Source: Nostoc sp. FACHB-152
GTDB lineage: Bacteria; Cyanobacteriota; Cyanobacteriia; Cyanobacteriales; Nostocaceae
Reading direction: 5' to 3'
Assembly (NCBI RefSeq): GCF_014697475.1
Contig: NZ_JACJRV010000001.1
Location: 124,001 to 188,000, forward strand
DNA: 64,000 bases
The notes beneath the pieces were generated by a model. It worked only from the letters and a program-made list of their open reading frames with translations. It was not told the origin of the DNA and searched no databases. Positions within the stretch are counted from its first letter, which is position 1. Every line of letters starts with the position of its first letter. Of this stretch, positions 55,346-63,593 are shown one piece after another. The position numbers and the translations under genes are program-made.

Positions 55346-57226
55346 ATGACAAAAAAGACGAAAAAAATTGCAAAAAAGCAACTTTGGCAATATTTATTTT
55401 GGCTAGGCCCGTTTCTTTTGATTGCTGGCGTAACAGCAGGTTTAGTTGCCGGAAGTTGGGGGTTAATTCCCCTAGCATTGATAATTTCGGGAACTGTCAT
55501 TATTATTTTATGGATAGTATGGCAAAGCCAGCGCAATAATTGGTGGGGTCGTCGTTCTACTCAAGCTGGTACTAATGCTTTAATCGCAACTTTGTCTGTA
55601 ATTCTAATTTTAGGATTAATTAACTTCTTGGGTAGCCGCTATCATGTACGTGCAGACTTAACAGAAACTCAGTTATTTACCCTTGCACCCCAATCACAAG
55701 CAATAGTTCGTGGCTTACAACAGCCAGTAAAATTGTGGATATTTAGTCCTAATCCAAATACCCAAGACAGAGAATTACTAGAAATTTATCGTCGCCAAAA
55801 TCGCAATTTTGAGTTCGAGTATGTCGATCCTCAAGCTAGACCAGGAATTGCCGAAAGATTTGGTGTTAAAGATTTTGGAGAAGTTTATCTAGAATCTGGA
55901 AATAAACGGCAATTAGTTCAAACTATAAATGAGAATGAAAGACTATCAGAAGTTAGATTAACTAATCGCTTACAACAAATTACTAGTTCAACTACAGCTA
56001 AAGTTTATTTACTTCAAGGTCACGGAGAACGTCCACTTAATGCTGTTGAAGGCGGAATGTCACAGGCTGTTCAAGCATTAACTGATAGAAATTTCACTAC
56101 AGCACCGTTAAATTTAGTAGAAAGTCCCAAAGTTCCTGATGATGCTGCCAGTGTTATCGTAGCTGGCCCTAAACGCGGACTGTTTGACGCTGAAGTTAAA
56201 GCTTTACAAGATTATCTCAACCGTGGCGGTAATCTGTTGGTGATGATTGACCCTGCTACTGACCCCAAACTCACCAGCTTGTTACAACAATGGGGTGTTC
56301 GCTTAGATAATCGTTTAGCAGTTGATGTCTCCGGTACTGGTGTAGGACTAGGGCCAGCTGCACCTATCATCAATGAATACGGACAACACCCAATTACTAA
56401 AGATTTCGGTAACGGTATTTCTTTTTATCGCTTGGCTAGACCAATAGAAATTACTCCTGTGGATGGTGTTCAGTCTACGCCCCTACTACGTACCAAACCT
56501 TATCCTAATAGTTGGGCTGAAAGCGATTTGCAAAGCGAAAAGTTAGAGTTTAATGCTGATAAAGACCTCAAAGGGCCTCTGACTTTAGGCGTAGCGTTGT
56601 CGAGAAAACTACCAGCTACAAACCCAACGCCTGCACCTTTACCAACACCAACAACCCAAACTCCGGCGAGTCCAACTCCTACAGCAGCGACAACACCTGC
56701 ACCTTTACCAACACCAACAACCCAAACTCCGGCGAGTCCAACTCCTACAGCAGCGACAACGCCTGCACCTTTACCAACGCCCACAACCCAAACTCAGGCG
56801 AGTCCAACTCCTACAGCAGCGACAACTCCTGCACCCTTACCAACACCGACAACTCAAACTCAGGCGAGTCCAACTCCTATAGCAGCGACAACGCCAACAA
56901 CACAAGGTCAAGCTAGTCCAATTCCTGCCACCGCAGAGAAATCTGCAACAGTAGCCAAGGAATCACGGTTAGTAGTGGTAGGAAATTCTGATTTTGCCAG
57001 CAACGGACTATTTGAACAGCAACTAAATGGCGATGTATTTCTCAATTCTGTAACTTGGCTGAGTCAACAAGACCAGCAACCTCTTTCAATTCGTCCCAAA
57101 GAAGTGAAAAACCGCCGACTCAATTTATCAGGTATACAAGCTAGTTTCTTAGCACTAACTTCTTTGTTATTTTTACCTGTGATTGGTTTCTTAGCAGCCG
57201 GTTTAGTCTGGTGGCGACGACGCTAA
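55346..57226 (+). CDS. GldG-like ABC-type auxiliary protein with Pro/Thr tandem linker
   Basis: 626 residues from the ATG at 55346. The 28-codon upstream extension from 55262 is unconserved. Two N-terminal spans (about 12-60), a further span near 75-97, then the GldG-type DUF4350-like domain (LFTLAPQSQAIVRGLQQPVK, LLQGHGERPLNAVEGGMSQA). Residues about 429-516 are four 22-residue repeats (PAPLPTPTTQT-ASPTPTAATT), a low-complexity linker. A short globular end VVVGNSDFASNGLFEQQLNG and a final span (about 600-622) follow. The linker is encoded by a 66-bp tandem repeat and probably varies between strains. Confidence 0.85.
   Translation: MTKKTKKIAKKQLWQYLFWLGPFLLIAGVTAGLVAGSWGLIPLALIISGTVIIILWIVWQSQRNNWWGRRSTQAGTNALIATLSVILILGLINFLGSRYHVRADLTETQLFTLAPQSQAIVRGLQQPVKLWIFSPNPNTQDRELLEIYRRQNRNFEFEYVDPQARPGIAERFGVKDFGEVYLESGNKRQLVQTINENERLSEVRLTNRLQQITSSTTAKVYLLQGHGERPLNAVEGGMSQAVQALTDRNFTTAPLNLVESPKVPDDAASVIVAGPKRGLFDAEVKALQDYLNRGGNLLVMIDPATDPKLTSLLQQWGVRLDNRLAVDVSGTGVGLGPAAPIINEYGQHPITKDFGNGISFYRLARPIEITPVDGVQSTPLLRTKPYPNSWAESDLQSEKLEFNADKDLKGPLTLGVALSRKLPATNPTPAPLPTPTTQTPASPTPTAATTPAPLPTPTTQTPASPTPTAATTPAPLPTPTTQTQASPTPTAATTPAPLPTPTTQTQASPTPIAATTPTTQGQASPIPATAEKSATVAKESRLVVVGNSDFASNGLFEQQLNGDVFLNSVTWLSQQDQQPLSIRPKEVKNRRLNLSGIQASFLALTSLLFLPVIGFLAAGLVWWRRR
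56630..56893 (+). repeat. 66-bp tandem repeat x4 coding a Pro/Thr linker
   Basis: Units start at 56630, 56696, 56762 and 56828 with CCTGCACCTTTACCAACACC or close variants. The first two are almost identical and the last two differ from them at CCG/CAG and ACA/ACG sites. Confidence 0.9.
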
Positions 57227-57301
57227 GAGGCAGGGGTGCAGGGGAGAATAACTAATGACAAATGACCATTGACAAATGACAAATGACCATTGACTAACAA
57301 G

Positions 57302-57925
57302 ATGAAATTGCCACGCACGACTTTAATTTTGGTATTCTTGGCGCTGGGTTTGGGTGGTTTCGTATATTTCTATGAAATTAAAGGCGCAACTCAGCGAGAA
57401 GAAGCGAAGGAGAAACAACAGCAAATTTTCTCTTTTGCGGAAGATGATATACAGTCTTTGACAGTTCAGACAAAAAATAACACTGTGGTTTTGGAACGGA
57501 ACAATCAATCTAGCAATCCTAAGTGGTTGCTAAAATCGCCAGTATCACAGCCGGGAAATGATGCTATTGTTGCTTATTTAACGGATTTGTTGGTTAAGGG
57601 TAAGAGCAATAACACTTTATCAATTCCTGCTAATCAACTGGGAGAATTTGGTTTAAATCAACCCCAAGCAACTATTAAAGTGAACCTAAAAAATCAGAAA
57701 ACTCATCAATTAGTTTTGGGCAAATCTGATTTTAATAACCGTTTTGTGTACGCTCAAGCTGACTCGGCTACGCAACCAAATGGCAATCTCAATGTATTAT
57801 TAGTATCTACAGATTTTCAAAACGCAGTCAATCGGGAGTTATCAGAGTGGCAACAGCCAGCTAATAATAGTCCATCAACACCTTTACCCAGCCTAAACCT
57901 ACCAACGCCAGCTAAAACTCCATAA
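57302..57925 (+). CDS. DUF4340 domain protein of the Gld-type cluster
   Basis: 207 residues from the ATG at 57302 (a TTG 4 codons earlier is possible). One N-terminal span (about 7-24, TLILVFLALGLGGFVYFYEI), then a DUF4340 periplasmic region: FSFAEDDIQSLTVQTKNNTV, LNQPQATIKVNLKNQKTHQL and VLGKSDFNNRFVYAQ. The C-terminus is a short Pro/Thr-rich tail. Genes of this family follow GldG-like genes in many bacteria. Repeat debris separates it from the preceding gene by 75 bases. Confidence 0.83.
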   Translation: MKLPRTTLILVFLALGLGGFVYFYEIKGATQREEAKEKQQQIFSFAEDDIQSLTVQTKNNTVVLERNNQSSNPKWLLKSPVSQPGNDAIVAYLTDLLVKGKSNNTLSIPANQLGEFGLNQPQATIKVNLKNQKTHQLVLGKSDFNNRFVYAQADSATQPNGNLNVLLVSTDFQNAVNRELSEWQQPANNSPSTPLPSLNLPTPAKTP

Positions 57926-57971
57926 AAACAAAGAAGCACCAGGCGATTAGAAATCGCAGCTATACAAACAA

Positions 57972-57989
57972 AACCTGCCTGCGCGGGTT
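57972..57989. repeat. AACCTG hairpin, copy 2
   Basis: AACCTGC-CTGC-GCGGGTT, a 7-4-7 hairpin with one G-U pair, the same architecture as 27159-27176. It lies between the DUF4340 gene and purU. Confidence 0.55.
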
Positions 57990-58059
57990 ATCTGTCTGTG
58001 TCGCTATTTTTAACTCTGTAACCTATAACCTATCACCTGTAACCTGTAACCTGCTTTAT

Positions 58060-58914
58060 ATGTCCAACCCAACTGCAAGCTTGCTGATTTCTTGCCCTGA
58101 CCAACGAGGATTAGTAGCAAAAATTGCTAATTTTATTTATGCCAATGGTGGCAATATTATTCATGCAGATCAGCACACAGATTTTTCGGCTGGGTTATTT
58201 CTGACGCGGATTGAATGGCAGTTGGAAGGGTTCAATTTACCTAAAGATTTAATTGGCCCTGCGTTTAATGCCATAGCCCAACCTTTAGGTGCAAAATGGG
58301 AACTACATTTTTCTGATTCTGTACCACGCATAGCTATTTGGGTCAGTCGTCAAGACCACTGTTTATATGATTTGATTTGGCGACATCGTGCCAAAGAATT
58401 TGCGGCAGAAATTCCTTTAATTATTAGCAACCATCCACATTTAAAAGTTGTTGCAGACCAATTTGGTATTGATTTTCATCACATTCCTATCACTAAAGAA
58501 AATAAACTAGAGCAAGAAGCCAAACAATTAGAATTACTACAACAGTATAAAATTGATTTAGTAGTGCTGGCAAAATATATGCAAATTGTCAGCGAAAATT
58601 TTATTGCTAAGTTCCCCCAAATTATTAATATCCATCACTCATTTTTACCCGCTTTTGTCGGGGCGAATCCCTATCACCGAGCGTTTGAAAGAGGGGTGAA
58701 AATTATTGGCGCAACTGCTCATTATGTCACCTCAGATTTAGATGCTGGTCCAATTATTGAACAGGATGTAGTTCGCGTCAGTCACCGCGATGAAGTTGAG
58801 GATTTAATTAGAAAAGGTAAGGATTTAGAGCGGATTGTTTTAGCAAGGGCGGTGAGATTACACTTGCAAAATCGTGTGTTGGTTTATGGTAATCGCACCG
58901 TCGTATTTGAGTGA
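58060..58914 (+). CDS. purU: Formyltetrahydrofolate deformylase
   Basis: 284 residues. An N-terminal ACT domain (LLISCPDQRGLVAKIANFIY) precedes the formyltransferase-fold domain with NIHHSFLPAFVGANPYHRAF and TAHYVTSDLDAGPIIEQD, the conserved His and Asp of PurU. It hydrolyses 10-formyl-THF to formate and THF, balancing one-carbon pools and feeding purine synthesis. The gene is alone. Confidence 0.95.
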   Translation: MSNPTASLLISCPDQRGLVAKIANFIYANGGNIIHADQHTDFSAGLFLTRIEWQLEGFNLPKDLIGPAFNAIAQPLGAKWELHFSDSVPRIAIWVSRQDHCLYDLIWRHRAKEFAAEIPLIISNHPHLKVVADQFGIDFHHIPITKENKLEQEAKQLELLQQYKIDLVVLAKYMQIVSENFIAKFPQIINIHHSFLPAFVGANPYHRAFERGVKIIGATAHYVTSDLDAGPIIEQDVVRVSHRDEVEDLIRKGKDLERIVLARAVRLHLQNRVLVYGNRTVVFE

Positions 58915-58926
58915 TGGCTATCTATA

Positions 58927-58947
58927 GGCAATAGGCAATAGGCAATA
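58927..58947. repeat. Heptamer array GGCAATA x3
   Basis: Three perfect units right after purU. The following sequence (TTTGTTTGGCTCTTATTGAG, then GGTTGCTAT) is related to the sequence after the arrays near 52460 and 62410, so the heptamers are part of a longer dispersed element. Confidence 0.8.
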
Positions 58948-58990
58948 GACAGTAGATTTGTTTGGCTCTTATTGAGGGTTGCTATAGAAT

Positions 58991-60061
58991 TTACATTGGT
59001 TTGTCATTTGCTGAAGTCAAATTATTAATAAGTTGCTCTAATTTGTTATTAGTTTCAGGTTTATTAATGTAATCTTCAGCAGTCTTTTGCAAGGCTTCAA
59101 TATTTTCCTGATTAGCACTGAAAGTGGATATATTTGTGGTGAGAGTAGGTTGAAAACGAAAATATAAATCATTATTCATAATTTGCGTGGATATATAGCC
59201 AACGGAATCGCTAGCACCATCGGAAAATACATCCACCAGTGGGATACCTCGCAGTGGACTAATCCATTCTGCTGCACCCCAACCTCTGGCCTCTGGAATA
59301 CCAATTCGATTAATGCTTTTACCTGTACCAAAACTGGTAACGACAATCTGATCTATAGGTACACTATTTTCTGGCTGTTCATTGTTCCACTTCAGACGTT
59401 CTGCGATCGCACATAAGGCTGGATCATTGGCAAATACTCCACCATCAACTAAGGGTATACCTTTTTCTTTAGGTATTGCATAGCCATTACTACTCCAATC
59501 TGCAATAAAATCTGCGTTAGTCATAACATGGCCAGGAAAAGCAATTGGTGCAGCTGCTGAAGCCCGACAAATTTCCCATACAGGAATACTTTGATGTAAT
59601 TGTTTAGTGTTTTTAAACACCACAACTTCTCGATTATAAGTATCGTAGCTAGTAATTAGGGTCAGTTTTTTTAGTTGACCAAAAGTAATATTATCTCCAA
59701 ACACTCCAGGGCCTTTCAAAACTTGCTCTAACCCTTTACCATCAAAAATTGGTTGACTATATCCAATCCGAAATCGGCTCAATAAACTAGATATAACATC
59801 TGGAACTCTGGGAAAGATAACAATTGCTTGATTTAAATAAAGTTCCTTAATTTGGGTAGCACTCATCCCTTTAGAGATACCGCAAGCAATCAGACTACCG
59901 GTGGATGTGCCAGCAATAATATCAAAGTAATCTTTAAGCGATTTGTTGCGATCGCGTTCCTTTAATTTTGTTTCTAATTTCTCTAACATGATGGCTGTAA
60001 TCAGCCCCCGGAGTCCACCACCATCAAGAGAGAGAATCCGACACGATGCATTATTTGCCAT
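58991..60061 (-). CDS. Patatin-like phospholipase
   Basis: 356 residues. The oxyanion loop LDGGGLRGLITAIM is at residues 12-25, the nucleophile Ser53 lies in GTSTGS, and the catalytic Asp206 in VDGGVFANDPALC. All catalytic residues are present. It is the CapV/FabD-type patatin fold seen in cytosolic phospholipases and in some CBASS effectors, but no cyclase gene is adjacent, so a lipid-turnover role is the simpler reading. An AGATCC hairpin lies upstream of it. Confidence 0.9.
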   Translation of the reverse strand: MANNASCRILSLDGGGLRGLITAIMLEKLETKLKERDRNKSLKDYFDIIAGTSTGSLIACGISKGMSATQIKELYLNQAIVIFPRVPDVISSLLSRFRIGYSQPIFDGKGLEQVLKGPGVFGDNITFGQLKKLTLITSYDTYNREVVVFKNTKQLHQSIPVWEICRASAAAPIAFPGHVMTNADFIADWSSNGYAIPKEKGIPLVDGGVFANDPALCAIAERLKWNNEQPENSVPIDQIVVTSFGTGKSINRIGIPEARGWGAAEWISPLRGIPLVDVFSDGASDSVGYISTQIMNNDLYFRFQPTLTTNISTFSANQENIEALQKTAEDYINKPETNNKLEQLINNLTSANDKPM

Positions 60062-60414
60062 TTTTTATCTTCTTAATACTAAATTATGGTTTAACTATTG
60101 AGAGACTCAGATCCTTGACTTCTTAAAGAAGTCAAGGATCTCTTTATTCGATAGCAAAATATCTATAGCTAGCTACCGCTTTGATAACATTAATTTTTCC
60201 TCGAAATTCTGTAAAAAATATAAATAATTTTCTTGATTTGTAGTTTTAAGTGATTGCGCCTACAAGTTGCACTATTGAAATTGTAAATAAAAGACTCAAA
60301 CCCTCTCCCCTGCACAAGAGCGGCCTATTTGTATCAAATTTAAAGTGAAACTGTATAAGGTGTCAGCGATCGCCGCATAATTAAGAAAGATTAAGCTATA
60401 GTTAAAAATTCAAA
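60062..60414. other. Gene-free gap between the patatin and M41-like genes
   Basis: Divergent promoter region. It contains the AGATCC hairpin at 60109-60141 and, at about 60259-60307, a copy of the left half of the dispersed element seen at 7734-7785 (ACAAGTTGCACTATTGA, then TCAAACCCTCTCCC). No gene seen. Confidence 0.5.
60109..60141. repeat. AGATCC hairpin repeat, copy 1
   Basis: AGATCCTTGACTTCTT (60109-60124) and AAGAAGTCAAGGATCT (60126-60141) are perfect inverted arms of 16 bases with almost no loop. A related hairpin is at 62162-62194. As it is followed by TCTTTATT it could also terminate leftward or rightward transcripts. Confidence 0.75.
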
Positions 60415-61101
60415 ATGAGCCAGACAGCCCTCAATTTAGTCGCTATATCCGTCTTTCTAATGACTTTCTCCGCACTGCTGGGGCCATTCATCAACTTATC
60501 ACCCGCAGTACCAGCCCTCGCCACCTTCGCCATCTTGGGAATCGCCACCTTAGACAATTTCACCTTACAAGGAAAAGGCGGAACCATCCTGTTAGATTGG
60601 ATTGCGGGATTTTCGAGTGAACACCGCGATCGCATTATCCACCACGAAGCCGGACATTTTTTAGTAGCTGATTTGCTGGGTATTCCTGTGACTGGTTACA
60701 CCCTCAGCGCGTGGGAAGCTTGGAGACAAGGACAAGCAGGACAAGGTGGTGTGGCTTTTAATGATACTGAGTTAGCCGCGCAATTAGAAAAAGGTTCCAT
60801 CAGCGCGCAAATGCTAGACCGCTACTGCACAATGTGGATGGCTGGTATTGCGGCGGAAGCTTTAGTATATGAGCGTGCCGAAGGCGGTGGTGATGATAAA
60901 ACTAGGCTGGCAGAGGTATTAAAAATTATCGGTTTTTCCGAGTCAGCTTTTCAGCAGAAACAACGGTTTCATATCCTGCAAGCCAAAAATTTATTACAAG
61001 AAAATTGGGATAGTTACCAAGCTTTAGTTCAAGCGATGCAACAACGCGCCTCGGTTGCAGAATGCCAAAGTGCGATCGCTAGTGGAATAAGTCAAAAGTA
61101 G
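60415..61101 (+). CDS. M41-like (FtsH peptidase-fold) metalloprotein
   Basis: 228 residues. Two N-terminal spans (about 5-25 and 30-48), then HHEAGHFLVADLLGIPV with the zinc motif HEAGH at 77-81 and the third ligand candidate in AEALVYERAEGGGDDKTRL (Asp in the GGGDD loop). It is the peptidase part of FtsH without the AAA domain. Known in cyanobacteria as an ATP-dependent zinc protease annotation, but with no ATPase in the chain. It may act with a separate chaperone or have become non-proteolytic. Confidence 0.78.
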   Translation: MSQTALNLVAISVFLMTFSALLGPFINLSPAVPALATFAILGIATLDNFTLQGKGGTILLDWIAGFSSEHRDRIIHHEAGHFLVADLLGIPVTGYTLSAWEAWRQGQAGQGGVAFNDTELAAQLEKGSISAQMLDRYCTMWMAGIAAEALVYERAEGGGDDKTRLAEVLKIIGFSESAFQQKQRFHILQAKNLLQENWDSYQALVQAMQQRASVAECQSAIASGISQK

Positions 61102-61172
61102 AAAGGTAAAATACCATCTCTCCTCTGCCCCCCTGCCTGCCGCCACAGACAAACTGCTGAACTGAACAATTT

Positions 61173-62093
61173 ATGCCTTATTTGACTGATGCAAGCGAAA
61201 TTCAAGACATCGTTGCTAAATATACCAAAGCGAAAACTCTGTGGATAGATACAGAAGTAGCTGAATATAACAGCCGTAATCCTAGATTATCCCTAATTCA
61301 AGTATTAGATGATCCTGAGGATATGAGTGGCGATCGCGTCTTACTTTTAGACGTACTCGATCAGCCTGATGTCGTCGCTAATTTCATTGAGCAAATTATG
61401 CTCAATCCGGCTATCGAAAAAGTGTTTCATAATGCTAGTTATGACTTGAAATTTTTAGGTAATAAAAAAGCTAAAAATATTACTTGTACTTTAGATATCG
61501 CTAAAAAAATTCCTTATTATTTATTACCTGTTCCTAATTATCAACTCAAAACTCTTGCTGGTCTTTTATGTAACTTTCATAACGTTGATAAACAAGAACA
61601 AAATAGCGATTGGGGACAACGACCTTTAACAGAAGAACAAATAGACTATGCTTACCTCGACTGCATTTATCTTGCTCAAGTGCATCGGCGTTTGTTAGAA
61701 TTAGAAGCAGAAAGTAATCCCGATCCAGAAACAGAAAATTTAATAGCTCTCGGCATTAAATACACACAACTTGAGGAGCAATGGAAGCTATTAAATTCAG
61801 AATATGAGCATTTGCAAGAGCGGATTAAAAAAGCTATGCAGACGCAAAATGTATCAGAAACATCCTTTTGTAAACTGAGTGGCTATGAACGCAAAACTAT
61901 AAAAACCCAGTTTGCAGAATTAGCCAGACTAGTACAAACTAAAGGTTTAAATTTAGACTTCCCCGTGACATTGACTCAAAAACTGCAAAAAGATTTAGGT
62001 GAAAACTTAGAAGAATTATCTGTGGAGATAGACACTAATACAGCTTGGCGGCTGACTTCTAAATCTCAGGAATATAATGACGAGAATCCGTAA
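61173..62093 (+). CDS. Ribonuclease D-like 3'-5' exonuclease
   Basis: 306 residues. Exo I LWIDTEVAEY (residues about 24-33), Exo II VFHNASYDLKFL (86-97), Exo III YAYLDCIYLAQVH (about 155-167): the DEDD catalytic set is complete, of the DEDDy type. The C-terminal half is helical and lacks a clear HRDC domain. It likely trims RNA 3' ends. The first acidic pair is D-x-E as expected. Single gene. Confidence 0.85.
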   Translation: MPYLTDASEIQDIVAKYTKAKTLWIDTEVAEYNSRNPRLSLIQVLDDPEDMSGDRVLLLDVLDQPDVVANFIEQIMLNPAIEKVFHNASYDLKFLGNKKAKNITCTLDIAKKIPYYLLPVPNYQLKTLAGLLCNFHNVDKQEQNSDWGQRPLTEEQIDYAYLDCIYLAQVHRRLLELEAESNPDPETENLIALGIKYTQLEEQWKLLNSEYEHLQERIKKAMQTQNVSETSFCKLSGYERKTIKTQFAELARLVQTKGLNLDFPVTLTQKLQKDLGENLEELSVEIDTNTAWRLTSKSQEYNDENP

Positions 62094-62578
62094 AAAGTTT
62101 TAATATTAATTAAAGTTCTTTAAAAAATTATAAAGTAGTTCTAAATAATTCTTATATAAAAAGATCCCTGACTTCTTCGAGAAGTCGGGGATCTGAAGCC
62201 CACTAATTTTTAAATTAAATTTTGAGTATCAGCAGTTACAAGCGTAAATAGTGCTAACAGCATAAAAAGTAACTTTTAAATACCAAAATAACAGATATAA
62301 AGTTGATAAAGTTCCCGGTTGAGGCGGCAGATATCCGTTATTAAACCTAGGGAATATATAGCACTCCTACTTAATTTACAAACTAGTCGTGGAGGCAGGT
62401 AATAGGCAACAGACTTTTTTGGATCTCATACACGGTTTGCTATATAACTTTTGCAGTCTCAGTGACTTTGCACGTCGGCAAAAAGTTAGAATCGCGTTCA
62501 ATTTAAAAAACGAACCAAATTGGGTGCTAATTTAATCCAGGTAGATAACGGTTGAGAGCAACTTATAAAGCTGCGGTT
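62094..62578. other. Gene-free gap before the TPR lipoprotein
   Basis: 485 bases holding the AGATCC hairpin (62162-62194), and near 62390-62450 a degenerate copy of the GGCAATAG-plus-GGTTTGCTAT element. The last 60 bases should hold the TPR gene promoter. No gene was recognised. Confidence 0.5.
62162..62194. repeat. AGATCC hairpin repeat, copy 2
   Basis: AGATCCCTGACTTCT-TCG-AGAAGTCGGGGATCT, a 15-bp stem with one G-U pair and a 3-base loop. It is the same family as 60109-60141, with covarying or wobble changes that keep the stem, so structure rather than exact sequence appears to be kept. Confidence 0.75.
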
Positions 62579-63406
62579 ATGGAGCAAAAGCGGGTGAAGG
62601 TAAAAAAAACATTGACCACAGTTGTGCTTGCCACATTGAGCGCAATTACTCTTGTCTCATGTAATAGAGACAAGAGTGTTTTAGTGACAGAAGTAGGAGT
62701 CACACCTCCCAGCCGCCGTACCATTAAAACCTCTCAAGCTGGCGCACTGTATCTTCAGGGGCAAAATCAGCACCTTAAAGGTGATTTAGATGCAGCGATC
62801 GCATCTTATACTAAAGCACTCAACCTAAATCCTGAATATGGTGCAGCCTACAAAGCACGCGGCCTAGCCCATTTTGATATGGGAGACAAGCAAAAAGCGA
62901 TCGCAGATTACAACGAAGCCCTACGCCTTTCCCCCAACGATGCCGAAGCCTATAACAGCCGAGGAAATGCCCGTGCCTCACTGGGAGATAATAGAAGTGC
63001 GATCGCTGACTATAACCAAGCAATTAAGCTTTCACCCAACTATGCAGAAGCTTATAATAACCGCGCCAACGCCCGTGCAGCCTTAGGTGAAAAAGACGGC
63101 TCCCTAGAAGACTACGACCAAGCAATACTCCTCAATCCCCGATATGCGATCGCCTATAATAATCGCGGCAACGCCCGTGCAGTCAAGGGAGATAAACAAG
63201 GAGCCATAGCTGATTATAACGAAGCCATACGCCTCAACCCGCGTTTTGCCCCAGCTTATAATAACCGAGGTAACGCTCGTGCCGCCCAGGGAGATAAACA
63301 AGGCGCAATTAAGGACTTAGAACAAGCCGCAGCTATCTTTCAAAGCCAAAATAATCAACAACTGTATCAAGAAGTAATGAATAATCTCAGAGAACTGGGG
63401 CAGTAA
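62579..63406 (+). CDS. TPR-repeat lipoprotein
   Basis: 275 residues from the ATG at 62579; a TTG 9 codons earlier is less likely. A signal peptide with lipobox LVSC (about residues 25-28) predicts a lipid-anchored protein. Five to six tetratricopeptide repeats follow (GDLDAAIASYTKALNLNPEY, GDKQKAIADYNEALRLSPND and so on), each 34 residues with strong internal similarity. Such proteins scaffold envelope complexes. The end (IFQSQNNQQLYQEVMNNLRE) caps the repeat stack. The function is not specified by the sequence. Confidence 0.87.
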   Translation: MEQKRVKVKKTLTTVVLATLSAITLVSCNRDKSVLVTEVGVTPPSRRTIKTSQAGALYLQGQNQHLKGDLDAAIASYTKALNLNPEYGAAYKARGLAHFDMGDKQKAIADYNEALRLSPNDAEAYNSRGNARASLGDNRSAIADYNQAIKLSPNYAEAYNNRANARAALGEKDGSLEDYDQAILLNPRYAIAYNNRGNARAVKGDKQGAIADYNEAIRLNPRFAPAYNNRGNARAAQGDKQGAIKDLEQAAAIFQSQNNQQLYQEVMNNLRELGQ

Positions 63407-63471
63407 GCTGTTAATCACCTAATTTGCAGTTTAGACCGCAGAGGGGCAGGGGAGCAGGGGAGAGGCTTTGA
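63407..63471 (-). repeat. 65-bp C-rich dispersed element, copy 2 (inverted)
   Basis: Its reverse complement matches 7769-7833 along the full 65 bases with a handful of changes. It begins at the base after the TPR gene stop codon. Confidence 0.75.
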
Positions 63472-63593
63472 TACTCGTTCACCAGTATTAATAACAGTAA
63501 AATGAGTTAACGCGATCGCCTATTGCACCTAATTATCTGTTAAGCAGTGCATTATAGTTGTTGGGTTTTGCTATCGCTCTCCCCATGCTAAAA

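Noticed and set aside
58991-60061. CBASS effector reading of the patatin gene
   Set aside because: No cGAS/DncV-like cyclase or Cap2/Cap3 gene is near; a general lipase is the simpler call.
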